Part shown: one piece after another, positions 1 to 5,733 of the stretch
How the letters are laid out: every line of letters begins with the position of its first letter
How positions within the stretch are numbered: the stretch's first letter is position 1
From: Flavobacteriales bacterium
Lineage (GTDB): Bacteria; Bacteroidota; Bacteroidia; Flavobacteriales_F; PHOS-HE28
Assembly: GCA_016710685.1 (NCBI GenBank)
Contig: JADJVC010000028.1
Location: 1-6,400, forward strand
DNA length: 6,400 nucleotides
Direction: 5' to 3'
The notes under the pieces: model-generated
What the model was told of the DNA's origin: nothing
Database searches by the model: none
Seen by the model: only the letters and a program-made list of their open reading frames with translations
Made by a program: the position numbers and the translations under genes

Positions 1-11
1 CTCCTGACGAC

Positions 12-98
12 GCCTAACTATATGTTCAAGCCGACGCCGGAACTGTCTCTTCGCTTGCTCTGGCCGTATGGCCGGCGCGGCTTAATGCGGCGTTAGGC
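12..98 (+). other. attC site 1 (chimeric spacer type)
   Basis: Integron cassette recombination site of 87 bp, from inverse core GCCTAAC (12-18) to core GTTAGGC (92-98), with crossover expected after G92. The inner arms TTCAAGCCGACGCCGG and CCGGCGCGGCTTAA are complementary except for one extra C and one extra A on the top strand. In the folded bottom strand these are an extrahelical G and T, the hallmark by which IntI recognises attC. A GGCC-GTAT-GGCC mini-hairpin sits in the variable terminal part. Unlike the other seven sites, the left spacer reads TATATGTT while the right reads AATGCGGC, so the two halves come from different subtypes. Bases 1-11 before it are the tail of a cassette that starts outside the window. 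Confidence 0.93.
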
Positions 99-547
99 AT
101 CGTTCCCAGCCTTGATTGGTCGTGTTGGTGTGTCGTGGTTTGTGTTTGGACGCGGTTTTGTTTGAAAAGCGGTTGGGTCTGCTTGTTGAAGAGCTTCAAA
201 GCCGAGCTGGGGTTGGCTCCTCGCGGGACAAGAGCAGAATAGGGTGGTGTTTTTGGAGTGGGTAAGAGCGGTCGGGGTTTTCTGGTGGCGCGAGTGAACG
301 GTAGTTGAGCTTCTGGTTGGGTTTTCGGGCGGTTGTTTTGGTCGTGTTCTCGTTCTAGATCAAGAGCTTGGCACTGACTGCTTCGTTCCTGTAAGGTATT
401 GAACAGCAAAGCAAAGCGTCGGGTTTGTGTCTTGTGCTTCTCGCAACGTCCAGGGTGAAGAGCGATGCCTAACTATGCATTCAAGCCGACGCCGGAACTG
501 TCTCTTCGCTTGCTCTGGCCGTATGGCCGGCGCGGCTTAATGCGGCG
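93..547 (+). repeat. ORF-less integron cassette R1
   Basis: Complete 455-bp cassette between attC1 and attC2, with no plus-strand reading frame of useful size. It has two near-identical relatives (R2, R3) and a partial one (R4) near the right end of the window. The plus strand is strikingly rich in G and T and poor in C. It contains a hyphenated palindrome TTGAAGAGCTTCAA (186-199), two GCAAA units (406-417) and a conserved 3' tail just before attC (431-466). The 127-codon open frame on the minus strand (26-409) runs through the preceding attC and is better explained by base composition. The cassette could encode an RNA or be a non-coding passenger; the sequence does not settle it. Confidence 0.85.
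406..417 (+). repeat. GCAAA tract, two units
   Basis: (GCAAA)2GC in cassette R1, the shortest allele of the pentamer tract. Cassette D has a purine-rich but non-repeating sequence here (about 4053-4076). Confidence 0.9.
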
Positions 548-553
548 TTAGCT
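467..553 (+). other. attC site 2 (GCATT/AATGC subtype)
   Basis: 87-bp attC from GCCTAAC (467-473) to GTTAGCT (547-553). The inner stem arms are the same as in attC1. The outer spacer reads TATGCATT on the left and AATGCGGC on the right, so GCATT and AATGC can pair. This is the second of the two spacer subtypes in the window and belongs to the ORF-less R cassettes. Confidence 0.94.
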
Positions 554-1048
554 TTCGTTCCGAGCCTTTGGTCGGCCATGCTGGCAATCGGTTGGTGGCG
601 TTTCGACGTGGTCGGTGTTGCGGAAGCTCAATGCAGGTGGGTTGTTGAAGAGCAGAGCAAGGCTGGTGAAGTGAGTAAGATATTGAAAAGCAATGGAATT
701 ATGGTCCATTGAAATGGCCAGGTTGTTGAAGAGCCGAGGTGTGTTGCTAGCTGTGAATCCGATGGGTGTTGTAGGTTGTGCTTGTCGGGTGCTTTTGAAG
801 GGCAGTCTTGGTTTGCTTTTCGCGGATGAAGGGTTAGTAGAGTAGCTGCATCGGTTGGCTCAAAGATCAAGAGCAGCGTCACGAAATGCTGGCAAGGCAT
901 TGAAAGCAGGTGTATTTGTAGGCGCGTTTTGTTTTGGTCTTCGGGTTCTTCTGTGATCAGGAGCGAAAGCTAACTATATGTTCAAGCCGACGCCGGAACT
1001 GTCTCTTCGCTTGCTCTGGCCGTATGGCCGGCGCGGCTTAACATGGCG
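548..1048 (+). other. ORF-less integron cassette C (divergent relative of the R family)
   Basis: Complete 501-bp cassette with no convincing gene on either strand. Its first bases (TCGTTCCGAGCC and a following TGGTCGGCCATG) resemble the start of the R cassettes, and TTGTAGGCGCGT near 908 recurs in cassette D at about 3820. The 14-mer GGTTGTTGAAGAGC occurs twice (640-653 and 721-734), with looser versions such as ATTGAAAAGC (684-693) and ATTGAAAGC (899-907). The minus-strand 90-codon frame (628-900) has no recognisable domain and looks like a composition effect. The plus strand is G/T-rich, as in R1. Confidence 0.7.
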
Positions 1049-1054
1049 TTAGGC
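968..1054 (+). other. attC site 3 (ATGTT/AACAT subtype)
   Basis: 87-bp attC from AGCTAAC (968-974) to GTTAGGC (1048-1054). The spacer is of the other subtype, TATATGTT on the left and AACATGGC on the right, so ATGTT pairs with AACAT. Inner arms and the two extrahelical bases are conserved. Confidence 0.94.
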
Positions 1055-1182
1055 ATCGTTGCCAGCTTTGATCGGCTAGGTTGGTTTGTCGCAGAAGGTG
1101 GTTAGGTCGTGGTCCGGTTTCAAAAGCTGTTGGGTCTGCCTTGTTCGGAACGCGTCAATCGTTTTGAGACAGTCAGTTCAAT

Positions 1183-1206
1183 AGTTATTAACCCGGCAAT
1201 CAAATA
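1183..1206 (+). repeat. left terminal inverted repeat of the IS630 element
   Basis: 24 bases that match 2281-2304 perfectly in inverted orientation, with core AGTTATTAACCCGGCAAT. It would be the transposase binding and cleavage end. A TA lies at 1182-1183. Confidence 0.88.
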
Positions 1207-1223
1207 TATGCTAGTATCCTGGC

Positions 1224-2274
1224 ATGAATAAACCCGACGCTCGCAGGCTTTCTGATGATTTCTCTCCGGCTTCTTCGCATGCAGGCTGATCGCTTGCGGC
1301 GGGAGCACGGGAAAACATGGCGCGAGATTGCGGAAATCGTTGGTGTGCATATTGGAACGGTAATCAGTTGGGCGCGCCGATTCAACGTCGGCTCGGCAGA
1401 CGGATCGGCGGCGCCTGATTCTGGAAAGCGTGGCCGTCGTTTTGGCGAGGGGCGCTCGATCTCCGGGGTCGATGAGATGTTCGTGCGTGATCAAGTGGTT
1501 GGGAAGAACCTGACCAGTTGCAGTTGCCCTTCGCGCTGTGGAGTCGGCGCGCGGTCCAGGCCTTGTTTCAACAGGTCGCCAAGGTCGATATGCCGATTCG
1601 CACGGTCGGTTTGTACCTTCAGCGCTGGGGTATGACGCCACAACGTCCGATCAAGCGGGCGCTGGAACAACGGCCAGCGGATGTCGAGCACTGGCTGGCA
1701 ACGAAGTACCCGCACATTCAGGCGCGCGCGAAGGCCGAGAACGCTGAAATCACTGGGCGGACGAGACTGCGGTGAAGCAAGACACGGCGTGGGTGCGCGG
1801 TTACGCGCCGGCCGGCAAGACCCCGATTCTGCCGCATGCGGCTCGCTGGTCGCACGTCACCACTGATTTCGGCGGTCACCAACCAGGGGTTGGTGCGCTT
1901 CGCCTTCCACCAAGGTGCCATCAACACCGATCGATTCATCGACTTCATGGATCGATTGATCCCAGGAAGCCGAGGGCCGCAAGGTCTTTCTGATTCTTGA
2001 CTACCTGCGCGTGCACCACGCCCGACAGGTCAAGGCGTGGCTTGCCGAGCGGCTGATTCTGATTGAGGCCTTCTATCTGCCGTCGTACACGCCGGAAGCC
2101 AATCCCGATGAGTATCTGAACCGGGTTTCCAAGACGGCACTGCGCAGCCAGGAACCCAAACGCACCACGCACGACCTCTGGAGCGCCGCACGCAATTTCA
2201 TGGAATTCCTGCAGCGTACGCCCGAGCGTGTTCGCGCCTATTTCACTCATCCGTCAGTTCGATATGCTCAGTGA
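1224..2274 (+). pseudogene. IS630-family transposase, broken by about five frameshifts
   Basis: DDE transposase that would cut and paste its IS at TA sites. The conceptual protein starts MNKPDARRLSDD (ATG at 1224), then an HTH with GKTWREIAEIVGVHIGTV (about 1309-1362). The chain can be followed only by changing frame: an extra base near 1260, a lost base near 1510, a lost base near 1750, an extra base near 1865 and an extra base near 1965. Catalytic positions survive in pieces: WADET (D at 1760-1762), LILDYLRVHHA (D at 1999-2001, with Y where N is usual) and PEANPDEYLN (E at 2110-2112). It ends RYAQ-stop at 2272-2274, close to the right inverted repeat. Either it is a decayed gene or the assembly has several base errors; no intact product is possible as written. 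Confidence 0.85.
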
Positions 2275-2280
2275 GTAATG

Positions 2281-2304
2281 TATTTGATTGCCGGGTTAAT
2301 AACT
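2281..2304 (-). repeat. right terminal inverted repeat of the IS630 element
   Basis: Perfect inverted copy of 1183-1206, beginning TATTTGATTGCCGGG. TA follows at 2306-2307. The stop codon of the IS3 OrfB (TAA on the minus strand, 2296-2298) now lies inside this repeat. Confidence 0.88.
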
Positions 2305-3348
2305 GTAGTTTTCAGTTTGCTCTGAAGCGCTGACTTCCTGTCGGTGGGACTTGACGGGAAGTTGGGCGACGGCTGCCGGAAGCGGGTTGATGGACACGGT
2401 TTCCGGGGGTGATTTGGCCTTTGGGGTGCCGTTGACGAAGCGCTCGGGGTGACAGCTGTAGGCGCGATCCAGGGCGGCTTGTTTGATGGCGGTGATGGCT
2501 TGCGCGCGACCATGAAAGACGTCGCTGGGGAGGTGGCCGTTGAGGCCGCTGTGCTGGTGCTCGTCGTTGTACCAATCGAAGAATCCGCCGCACCACTGGC
2601 GCGCGTGGGTGATGTCGGTGAAGCGTGCCGGATAGTCGGGTTGGGTTTTCAGGGTCTTGAAATGCGCCTCAGAGAAGGCGTTGTCGTTGCTGACGCGCGG
2701 CCTCGAGTGACTGGCATCGATCTTCAGTTCGGCGAGCAGATGGATGAAGCTGGTCGCGGTCATCGGCGAGCCGCGATCCTGGTGAACGGTCAGCTGATTG
2801 GGCCCGATCTGATGGCTGGCGGCGCAGCTGCCGACGAAGCGGCAGGCGAGCGCGCCGTTCTCGGTGTGAGCGATCATCCAGCCGACTACGTAGCGACTGT
2901 AGAGGTCGATCAGCACGTACAGATACAGCCAGGTGCCGCGTTCGCGCAGCGCCAGTTTGGTGATGTCCCAGGTCCACACCTGATTGGGTGCGCAAGCGCT
3001 CAGGCGCGGCACAGCATGGGCCTGCGGCGGACGTATCGGACGGCGCTCACGTGCCTCTCCGGCGTCCTTGAGCAGGCGTTGCATGGTGCGGATGGATCCC
3101 AGGAAGACGCCCTCTGCCAACAGCGCGTGGTAGGTGTGCGCTGGTGTCTGGTCACAAAAACGAGGGCTGTGAAGCGCCTCCATAATCCGTGTTCGTTGCG
3201 CTTCGCTCAGGCGTCGATGCGAAGCCTGACGAACACTGCTGCGCGCAGCTGCCGGCCGTTGTTGCCGATAGCCGGTTGCACGCGACACGCCAAGCGTGGC
3301 ACAGGCGGTTGTCCGCGGTATTGCGCTGTCCCTGATCAGCGCGTGCAC
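2296..3348 (-). CDS. IS3-family transposase OrfB (DDE integrase core)
   Basis: 350-residue second reading frame of the IS3 element, carrying the retroviral-integrase-like (rve) catalytic domain. The catalytic triad is visible: D128 in WTWDITK, D191 in VHQDRGSPM and E227 in NAFSEAHFK, with 35 residues between the second D and the E (DD35E). An HTH_21-like region precedes it (about 45-105). The GTG at 3348 is a poor independent start. The protein is normally made as an OrfAB fusion by -1 frameshifting from OrfA, whose end overlaps this frame by 13 bp. The native stop has been displaced. Across the reconstructed empty IS3 end the frame reads TENY-stop (TGA), but the IS630 insertion makes it TENYSY-stop, adding two residues. 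No internal stop or frameshift is seen, so it may still be functional. Confidence 0.9.
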   Translation of the reverse strand: MHALIRDSAIPRTTACATLGVSRATGYRQQRPAAARSSVRQASHRRLSEAQRTRIMEALHSPRFCDQTPAHTYHALLAEGVFLGSIRTMQRLLKDAGEARERRPIRPPQAHAVPRLSACAPNQVWTWDITKLALRERGTWLYLYVLIDLYSRYVVGWMIAHTENGALACRFVGSCAASHQIGPNQLTVHQDRGSPMTATSFIHLLAELKIDASHSRPRVSNDNAFSEAHFKTLKTQPDYPARFTDITHARQWCGGFFDWYNDEHQHSGLNGHLPSDVFHGRAQAITAIKQAALDRAYSCHPERFVNGTPKAKSPPETVSINPLPAAVAQLPVKSHRQEVSASEQTENYSY

Positions 3349-3755
3349 GGCGGATCGTCCTGACGCATCGCTGCGATCAAGGCCTGTACTTTTTTTTGGA
3401 GTTCGACCAAGCCATTGGCAATGCCAAGCTCCTTCTCCAGCTTCCTGACCTTGCTGTTCAGAGCCAGAATCTCGCGATCCTTCGGGTCCAGCTTCGGCGC
3501 CGGCCCCGGTCGCTGCGGCGCCAATCCAGCGCTACCCGATTGCGTCAGCTGGCGCCGCCAGACCGAAAGCTGGGAATGGTAGATGCCTTCCTTGCGCAAG
3601 AACGGCGCCAACTCGCCATGGCCACAGGCATCCGCCGTTGCCAAAATCCGCCGCTTCTCCGCCAAACCAAACCTGCGCCGGCCAAGCGTTCGCGGTGCCT
3701 GCACCTCAAGGCTGACGGACACATCAGGCGGGCTAACTTTCAACGGCTTTGGCAT
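3336..3755 (-). CDS. IS3-family transposase OrfA (HTH and leucine zipper)
   Basis: First reading frame of the IS3 element, about 139 residues from ATG at 3755. That start is preferred over an upstream TTG (3767) because GGAG lies six bases before it. An HTH region (FGLAEKRRILATADACGH through QLSVWRRQL) should bind the terminal repeats. A leucine/valine-rich helix (LALNSKVRKLEKELGIANGL) should mediate multimer formation and ends at the frameshift tract. Alone, OrfA normally acts as a DNA-binding regulator; fused to OrfB it forms the full transposase. It stops with TGA at 3336-3338. The sequence is intact and of usual length for the family. Confidence 0.9.
   Translation of the reverse strand: MPKPLKVSPPDVSVSLEVQAPRTLGRRRFGLAEKRRILATADACGHGELAPFLRKEGIYHSQLSVWRRQLTQSGSAGLAPQRPGPAPKLDPKDREILALNSKVRKLEKELGIANGLVELQKKVQALIAAMRQDDPPCTR
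3389..3398 (-). promoter_or_regulatory. A8 slippery tract for -1 frameshifting OrfA to OrfB
   Basis: On the minus strand OrfA reads CAA AAA AAA GTA, giving eight As (3390-3397). A -1 slip on A-AAA-AAA moves reading into AGT ACA GGC CTT and continues without a stop into the OrfB frame at the GTG (3348). The fusion would be about 486 residues from the ATG. This is the standard translation control of IS3 elements; transcriptional slippage on the A run is an alternative. No clear stimulatory stem-loop was worked out. Confidence 0.8.
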
Positions 3756-4124
3756 ATCGTTCTCCAATCAAAGCCGCCCTAAAATGAGAGATAACTTACA
3801 GCGTCACTGTCTCATCGATTGTAGGCGCGTAGGGGTTGAAGAGCTTTAGAGCCGAGATCGGGTTGGCTTGTCGTCTGCCCAAAGCAAAATAGGGTGGCTT
3901 TTGGTTTGGGTGCGGGCAGAGCGGTTGTGCTCTCTGGTGGCGTGATGTCAACGCTGTCGTGTTTTCTGGAAGTTGCTGAGAGCTTGGTCTGAGGTAAGAT
4001 TGGTCAAGAGCCGGAGCAAGATCTGGGTTTGGGCTGTCTTTGTTTCGTAAGCAACTGAAAAGGAAAAGAAAAGCGTCGGGTTGGTGTTCTTGTGCTTCTC
4101 GCAACGTCAATGGTGAAGAGCGAT

Positions 4125-4211
4125 GCCTAACTATGCATTCAAGCCGACGCCGGAACTGTCTCTTCGCCTGGTCTGGCCATATGGCCGGCGCGGCTTAATG
4201 CGGCGTTAGCT
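4125..4211 (+). other. attC site 4 (GCATT/AATGC subtype)
   Basis: 87-bp attC from GCCTAAC (4125-4131) to GTTAGCT (4205-4211), closing cassette D. It has the TATGCATT/AATGCGGC spacer of the R cassettes. Small changes in the terminal part (CGCCTGGTCTGGCCATATGG) leave the hairpin-forming GGCC-ATAT-GGCC intact. Confidence 0.94.
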
Positions 4212-4214
4212 GAC

Positions 4215-4640
4215 ATGAGCGATTCCCGCGCTTTGATGGACGCTGAGCTCAAGCGCGTCGTAATTCCGGTCTTGCGCGAGCTCGGCTTCAAGGGTACATA
4301 TCCGCACTTCTATCGTGAACGTAGGGGGCACGTCGATCTCCTTTCGTTCCAGTTTCGGCTTTCTGGCGGATCGTTCGTAGCGGAGCTGTCGTTCGCTGAT
4401 CAGGAGCGAAGTAACATTTACTTCGACAAGACGGTATCTGCCTCGAAGCTTCGTGTGGTCCAAGCGAGCAAGAGGCTTCGTCTCGGCTCAGCTCTGCCCG
4501 AAAATGATCATTGGTTTAGCTTTGAGACGTCTGGCTGGCTTTCGCGCAGCCCGAGTTACGAGAAGATCGCCCGTTCCGTAGCCGCTCTATTGATGGCGCA
4601 AGGAGATCAGTGGTGGAGATCTCAGGAAAGTGTCAGCTAA
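4215..4640 (+). CDS. DUF4304-like cassette protein
   Basis: 141-residue soluble protein that fills its 510-bp cassette. The pattern VVIPVLRELGFKGTYPHFYRE, followed by a short strand with LLSFQFR and a later WFSFE, resembles the DUF4304 family, whose biochemical role is unknown and which is common in integron cassettes. No signal peptide, membrane segment or catalytic motif is visible. ATG at 4215 lies three bases after the attC4 core, and no Shine-Dalgarno sequence is visible in the preceding bases. The TAA stop (4638-4640) is the TAA inside the inverse core of attC5. Expression presumably depends on a promoter upstream in the array or read-through from neighbours. The gene call is firm; the family call is from memory of the motif. 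Confidence 0.8.
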   Translation: MSDSRALMDAELKRVVIPVLRELGFKGTYPHFYRERRGHVDLLSFQFRLSGGSFVAELSFADQERSNIYFDKTVSASKLRVVQASKRLRLGSALPENDHWFSFETSGWLSRSPSYEKIARSVAALLMAQGDQWWRSQESVS

Positions 4641-4721
4641 CTATATGTTCAAGCCGACGCCGGAACTGTCTCTTCGCTTGCTCTGGCCGTATGGCCGGCG
4701 CGGCTTAACATGGCGTTAGCC
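4635..4721 (+). other. attC site 5 (ATGTT/AACAT subtype)
   Basis: 87-bp attC from AGCTAAC (4635-4641) to GTTAGCC (4715-4721). Its first core supplies the stop codon of the DUF4304-like gene. Its right half (AACATGGCGTTAG) contains an ATG at 4710 in frame with the next gene. Spacer and inner arms match attC3. Confidence 0.94.
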
Positions 4722-4724
4722 CTC

Positions 4725-5192
4725 ATGAAAAGGCCAGTCGTGTTCTGCATGCTTTCATTCCTGAGCTTTGGATCGGCTGCCGCCCCCGAACTTGTCGGGA
4801 AGTGGAAGTCCGATAGAGAACTGTCAATCGCTTTCATTCATGACCACGTCAAGCTGCAGCCGAAGACGGAGAAGTTCATTGAAGACATTATGGGTCGCTT
4901 GACGTTGACATTTACGAAAACAAAACTCATTTCCCTGCTGTCAGACTTTGATGTCGTGATAGAAGGTAAGACCCACCGTATGGAAGGTTTTATGAGTTCC
5001 AGTCCGTATACGGTCGTGTATTCGTCGGAAAACGTAGTTGCTGTGTCTGCGGTTGAGCCAGTGACTAATAAAGCAACAGTAACCATTTACAGTTTTGTGG
5101 ATCAGAATACATTTTGGGTATACACGGGCGGGTCAGATAAGGCGTTGCCGGACTCACACTACAGAGAATATTTTAGGCGAGTTGAGGGCTAA
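4725..5192 (+). CDS. small putative exported protein of unknown function
   Basis: 155-residue product of a 552-bp cassette. The N-terminus MKRPVVFCMLSFLSFGSAAA has a basic start, a hydrophobic core and small residues before a likely Sec cleavage at about residues 19-20, so the protein is probably periplasmic or secreted. The mature part begins with LVGKWKSD, a start seen in small beta-rich lipocalin-like proteins, and alternates hydrophobic and polar residues (RLTLTFTKTK, TVVYSSENVVAVSAV). I do not recognise the family. ATG at 4725 is preferred because it gives a clean signal peptide; ATG at 4710, inside attC5, is in frame and would add five residues. No Shine-Dalgarno sequence is visible before either. 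The stop TAA (5190-5192) comes from the attC6 core. It is less GC-rich than the IS genes, by eye. Confidence 0.8.
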   Translation: MKRPVVFCMLSFLSFGSAAAPELVGKWKSDRELSIAFIHDHVKLQPKTEKFIEDIMGRLTLTFTKTKLISLLSDFDVVIEGKTHRMEGFMSSSPYTVVYSSENVVAVSAVEPVTNKATVTIYSFVDQNTFWVYTGGSDKALPDSHYREYFRRVEG

Positions 5193-5273
5193 CTATATGT
5201 TCAAGCCGACGCCGGAACTGTCTCTTCGCTTGCCCTGGCCATATGGCCGGCGCGGCTTAACATGGCGTTAGGC
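5187..5273 (+). other. attC site 6 (ATGTT/AACAT subtype)
   Basis: 87-bp attC from GGCTAAC (5187-5193) to GTTAGGC (5267-5273). It supplies the stop codon of the exported-protein gene. The tip differs slightly from its siblings (TTGCCCTGGCCATATGGCC). Confidence 0.94.
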
Positions 5274-5727
5274 ATCGTTCCCAGCCTTGATTGGTCATGT
5301 CGGTGTGTCGTGGTTTGTGTTTGGACGCGGTTTTGTTTGAAAAGCGGTTGGGTCTGCTTGTTTAAGAGCTTCAAAGCCGAGTTTGGGTTGGCTCTTCGTC
5401 GGACAAAAGCCGAATAGGGTGGTGTTTTTGGAGTGGGCAAGAGCGGTCGGGGTTTTCTGGTGGCGCACGTGAACGGTAGTTGAGCTTCTGGCTGGGTGTT
5501 TGGGCGGGTGTTTTGGTCGTGTTCTCGTTCTAGATCAAGAGCTTGGCATTGGCCGCTTCGTTCCTGTAAGGTATTGAACAGCAAAGCAAAGCAAAGCGTG
5601 GGTTGGTGTTTTTGTGCTTCTCGCAACGTCCAGGGTGAAGAGCGATGCCTAACTATGCATTCAAGCCGACGCCGGAACTGTCTCTTCGCTTGCTCTGGCC
5701 GTATGGCCGGCGCGGCTTAATGCGGCG
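5268..5727 (+). repeat. ORF-less integron cassette R2
   Basis: 460-bp cassette, a near-copy of R1 and R3 along its whole length. The only length difference from R1 is one extra GCAAA unit (three units, 5581-5597). The R1 palindrome is altered here to TTTAAGAGCTTCAA (5361-5374). The tail GTGCTTCTCGCAACGTC (5614-5630) is unchanged. The longest minus-strand frame (141 codons, 5201-5626) starts at a TTG in this tail and runs through attC6. It is not accepted as a gene, because its composition simply mirrors the C/A-rich strand and its last 24 or so codons are attC. Confidence 0.87.
5581..5597 (+). repeat. GCAAA tract, three units
   Basis: Pentanucleotide repeat (GCAAA)3GC in R2. The same place holds two units in R1 (406-417) and five in R3 (6041-6067). 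Confidence 0.93.
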
Positions 5728-5733
5728 TTAGGC
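5647..5733 (+). other. attC site 7 (GCATT/AATGC subtype)
   Basis: 87-bp attC from GCCTAAC (5647-5653) to GTTAGGC (5727-5733), between R2 and R3. Same spacer and arms as attC2. Confidence 0.94.

Larger units (their letters stand above)
1184..2305 (+). mobile_element. IS630-family insertion sequence nested in the IS3 element
   Basis: A perfect 24-bp inverted repeat lies at 1183-1206 and 2281-2304 (key bases AGTTATTAACCCGG), and the enclosed 1.1 kb encodes an IS630-type transposase. TA dinucleotides flank it at 1182-1183 and 2306-2307, as expected for a family that duplicates TA. The right end carries two bases (CA when read inward) that the left end lacks, so one edge is slightly eroded or the junction is imprecise. 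Its size is typical for IS630. The transposase is broken, so this copy could move only with help from an intact relative. Confidence 0.85.
1162..3814 (-). mobile_element. IS3-family insertion sequence, itself interrupted by an IS630-family element
   Basis: The outer ends are inverted copies of TGAGACAGT: left at 1165-1173, right as ACTGTCTCA at 3806-3814. After the nested IS630 is removed, the left end also shares AGTTTTC with AGTTATC of the right end at the same offset. This supports about 1.5 kb of native IS3 sequence, a normal size for the family. TCG lies on both sides (1159-1161 and 3815-3817) and may be the 3-bp target duplication; ATCG (1158-1161, 3814-3817) is an alternative. The exact left edge is uncertain by about 3 bp because of extra Ts at 1162-1164. 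The element encodes OrfA and OrfB on the minus strand, opposite to the cassettes. Confidence 0.82.
1049..4205 (+). other. ORF-less integron cassette D, interrupted by nested IS elements
   Basis: Cassette between attC3 and attC4, 3157 bp as found. Without the IS block (1162-3817, counting one target copy) it would be about 501 bp. The left remnant (1049-1161) starts TTAGGCATCGTTGCCAGC like the R cassettes and keeps a GTTGGGTCTGC segment. The right remnant (3818-4124) carries GTTGAAGAGCTTTAGAGCC, AATAGGGTGGC and the tail GTGCTTCTCGCAACGTC, all matching R cassettes. It is therefore a diverged member of the same family. The 104-codon minus-strand frame at 3796-4110 covers this remnant and is not regarded as a gene. 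Confidence 0.75.

Noticed and set aside
368..397. Possible promoter TTGGCA, 18 bp, TAAGGT in R cassettes
   Set aside because: Both hexamers match the sigma-70 consensus weakly and -10 is poor; the same pair in R2 and R3 may simply reflect copy identity. A transcription start map would be needed.
26..409. 127-codon minus-strand open frame in R1, with counterparts at 5201-5626 and 5661-6059
   Set aside because: The last 24 or so codons are the preceding attC, many differences between copies change the amino acid, the pentamer tract shifts the start, and the P/T/Q/N-rich text mirrors the strand composition. A proteomic hit would change this view.
628..900. 90-codon minus-strand open frame in cassette C
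   Set aside because: No domain or ribosome binding site, and its composition follows the C/A-rich strand.
1120..1641. 173-codon minus-strand open frame over the IS630 transposase
   Set aside because: It crosses from cassette DNA through both IS ends into the transposase and has no domain; it is a shadow of the broken gene.
2449..3363. 304-codon plus-strand open frame opposite OrfB
   Set aside because: It is the antisense of a clear DDE transposase, with no recognisable domain; long antisense frames are common over GC-rich genes.
2304..3800. IS3 boundaries placed at TGTAG (2304) and TTACA (3800)
   Set aside because: These ends match only with a gap and give no target duplication, whereas the TGAGACAGT ends outside the IS630 align without gaps and restore the OrfB stop.
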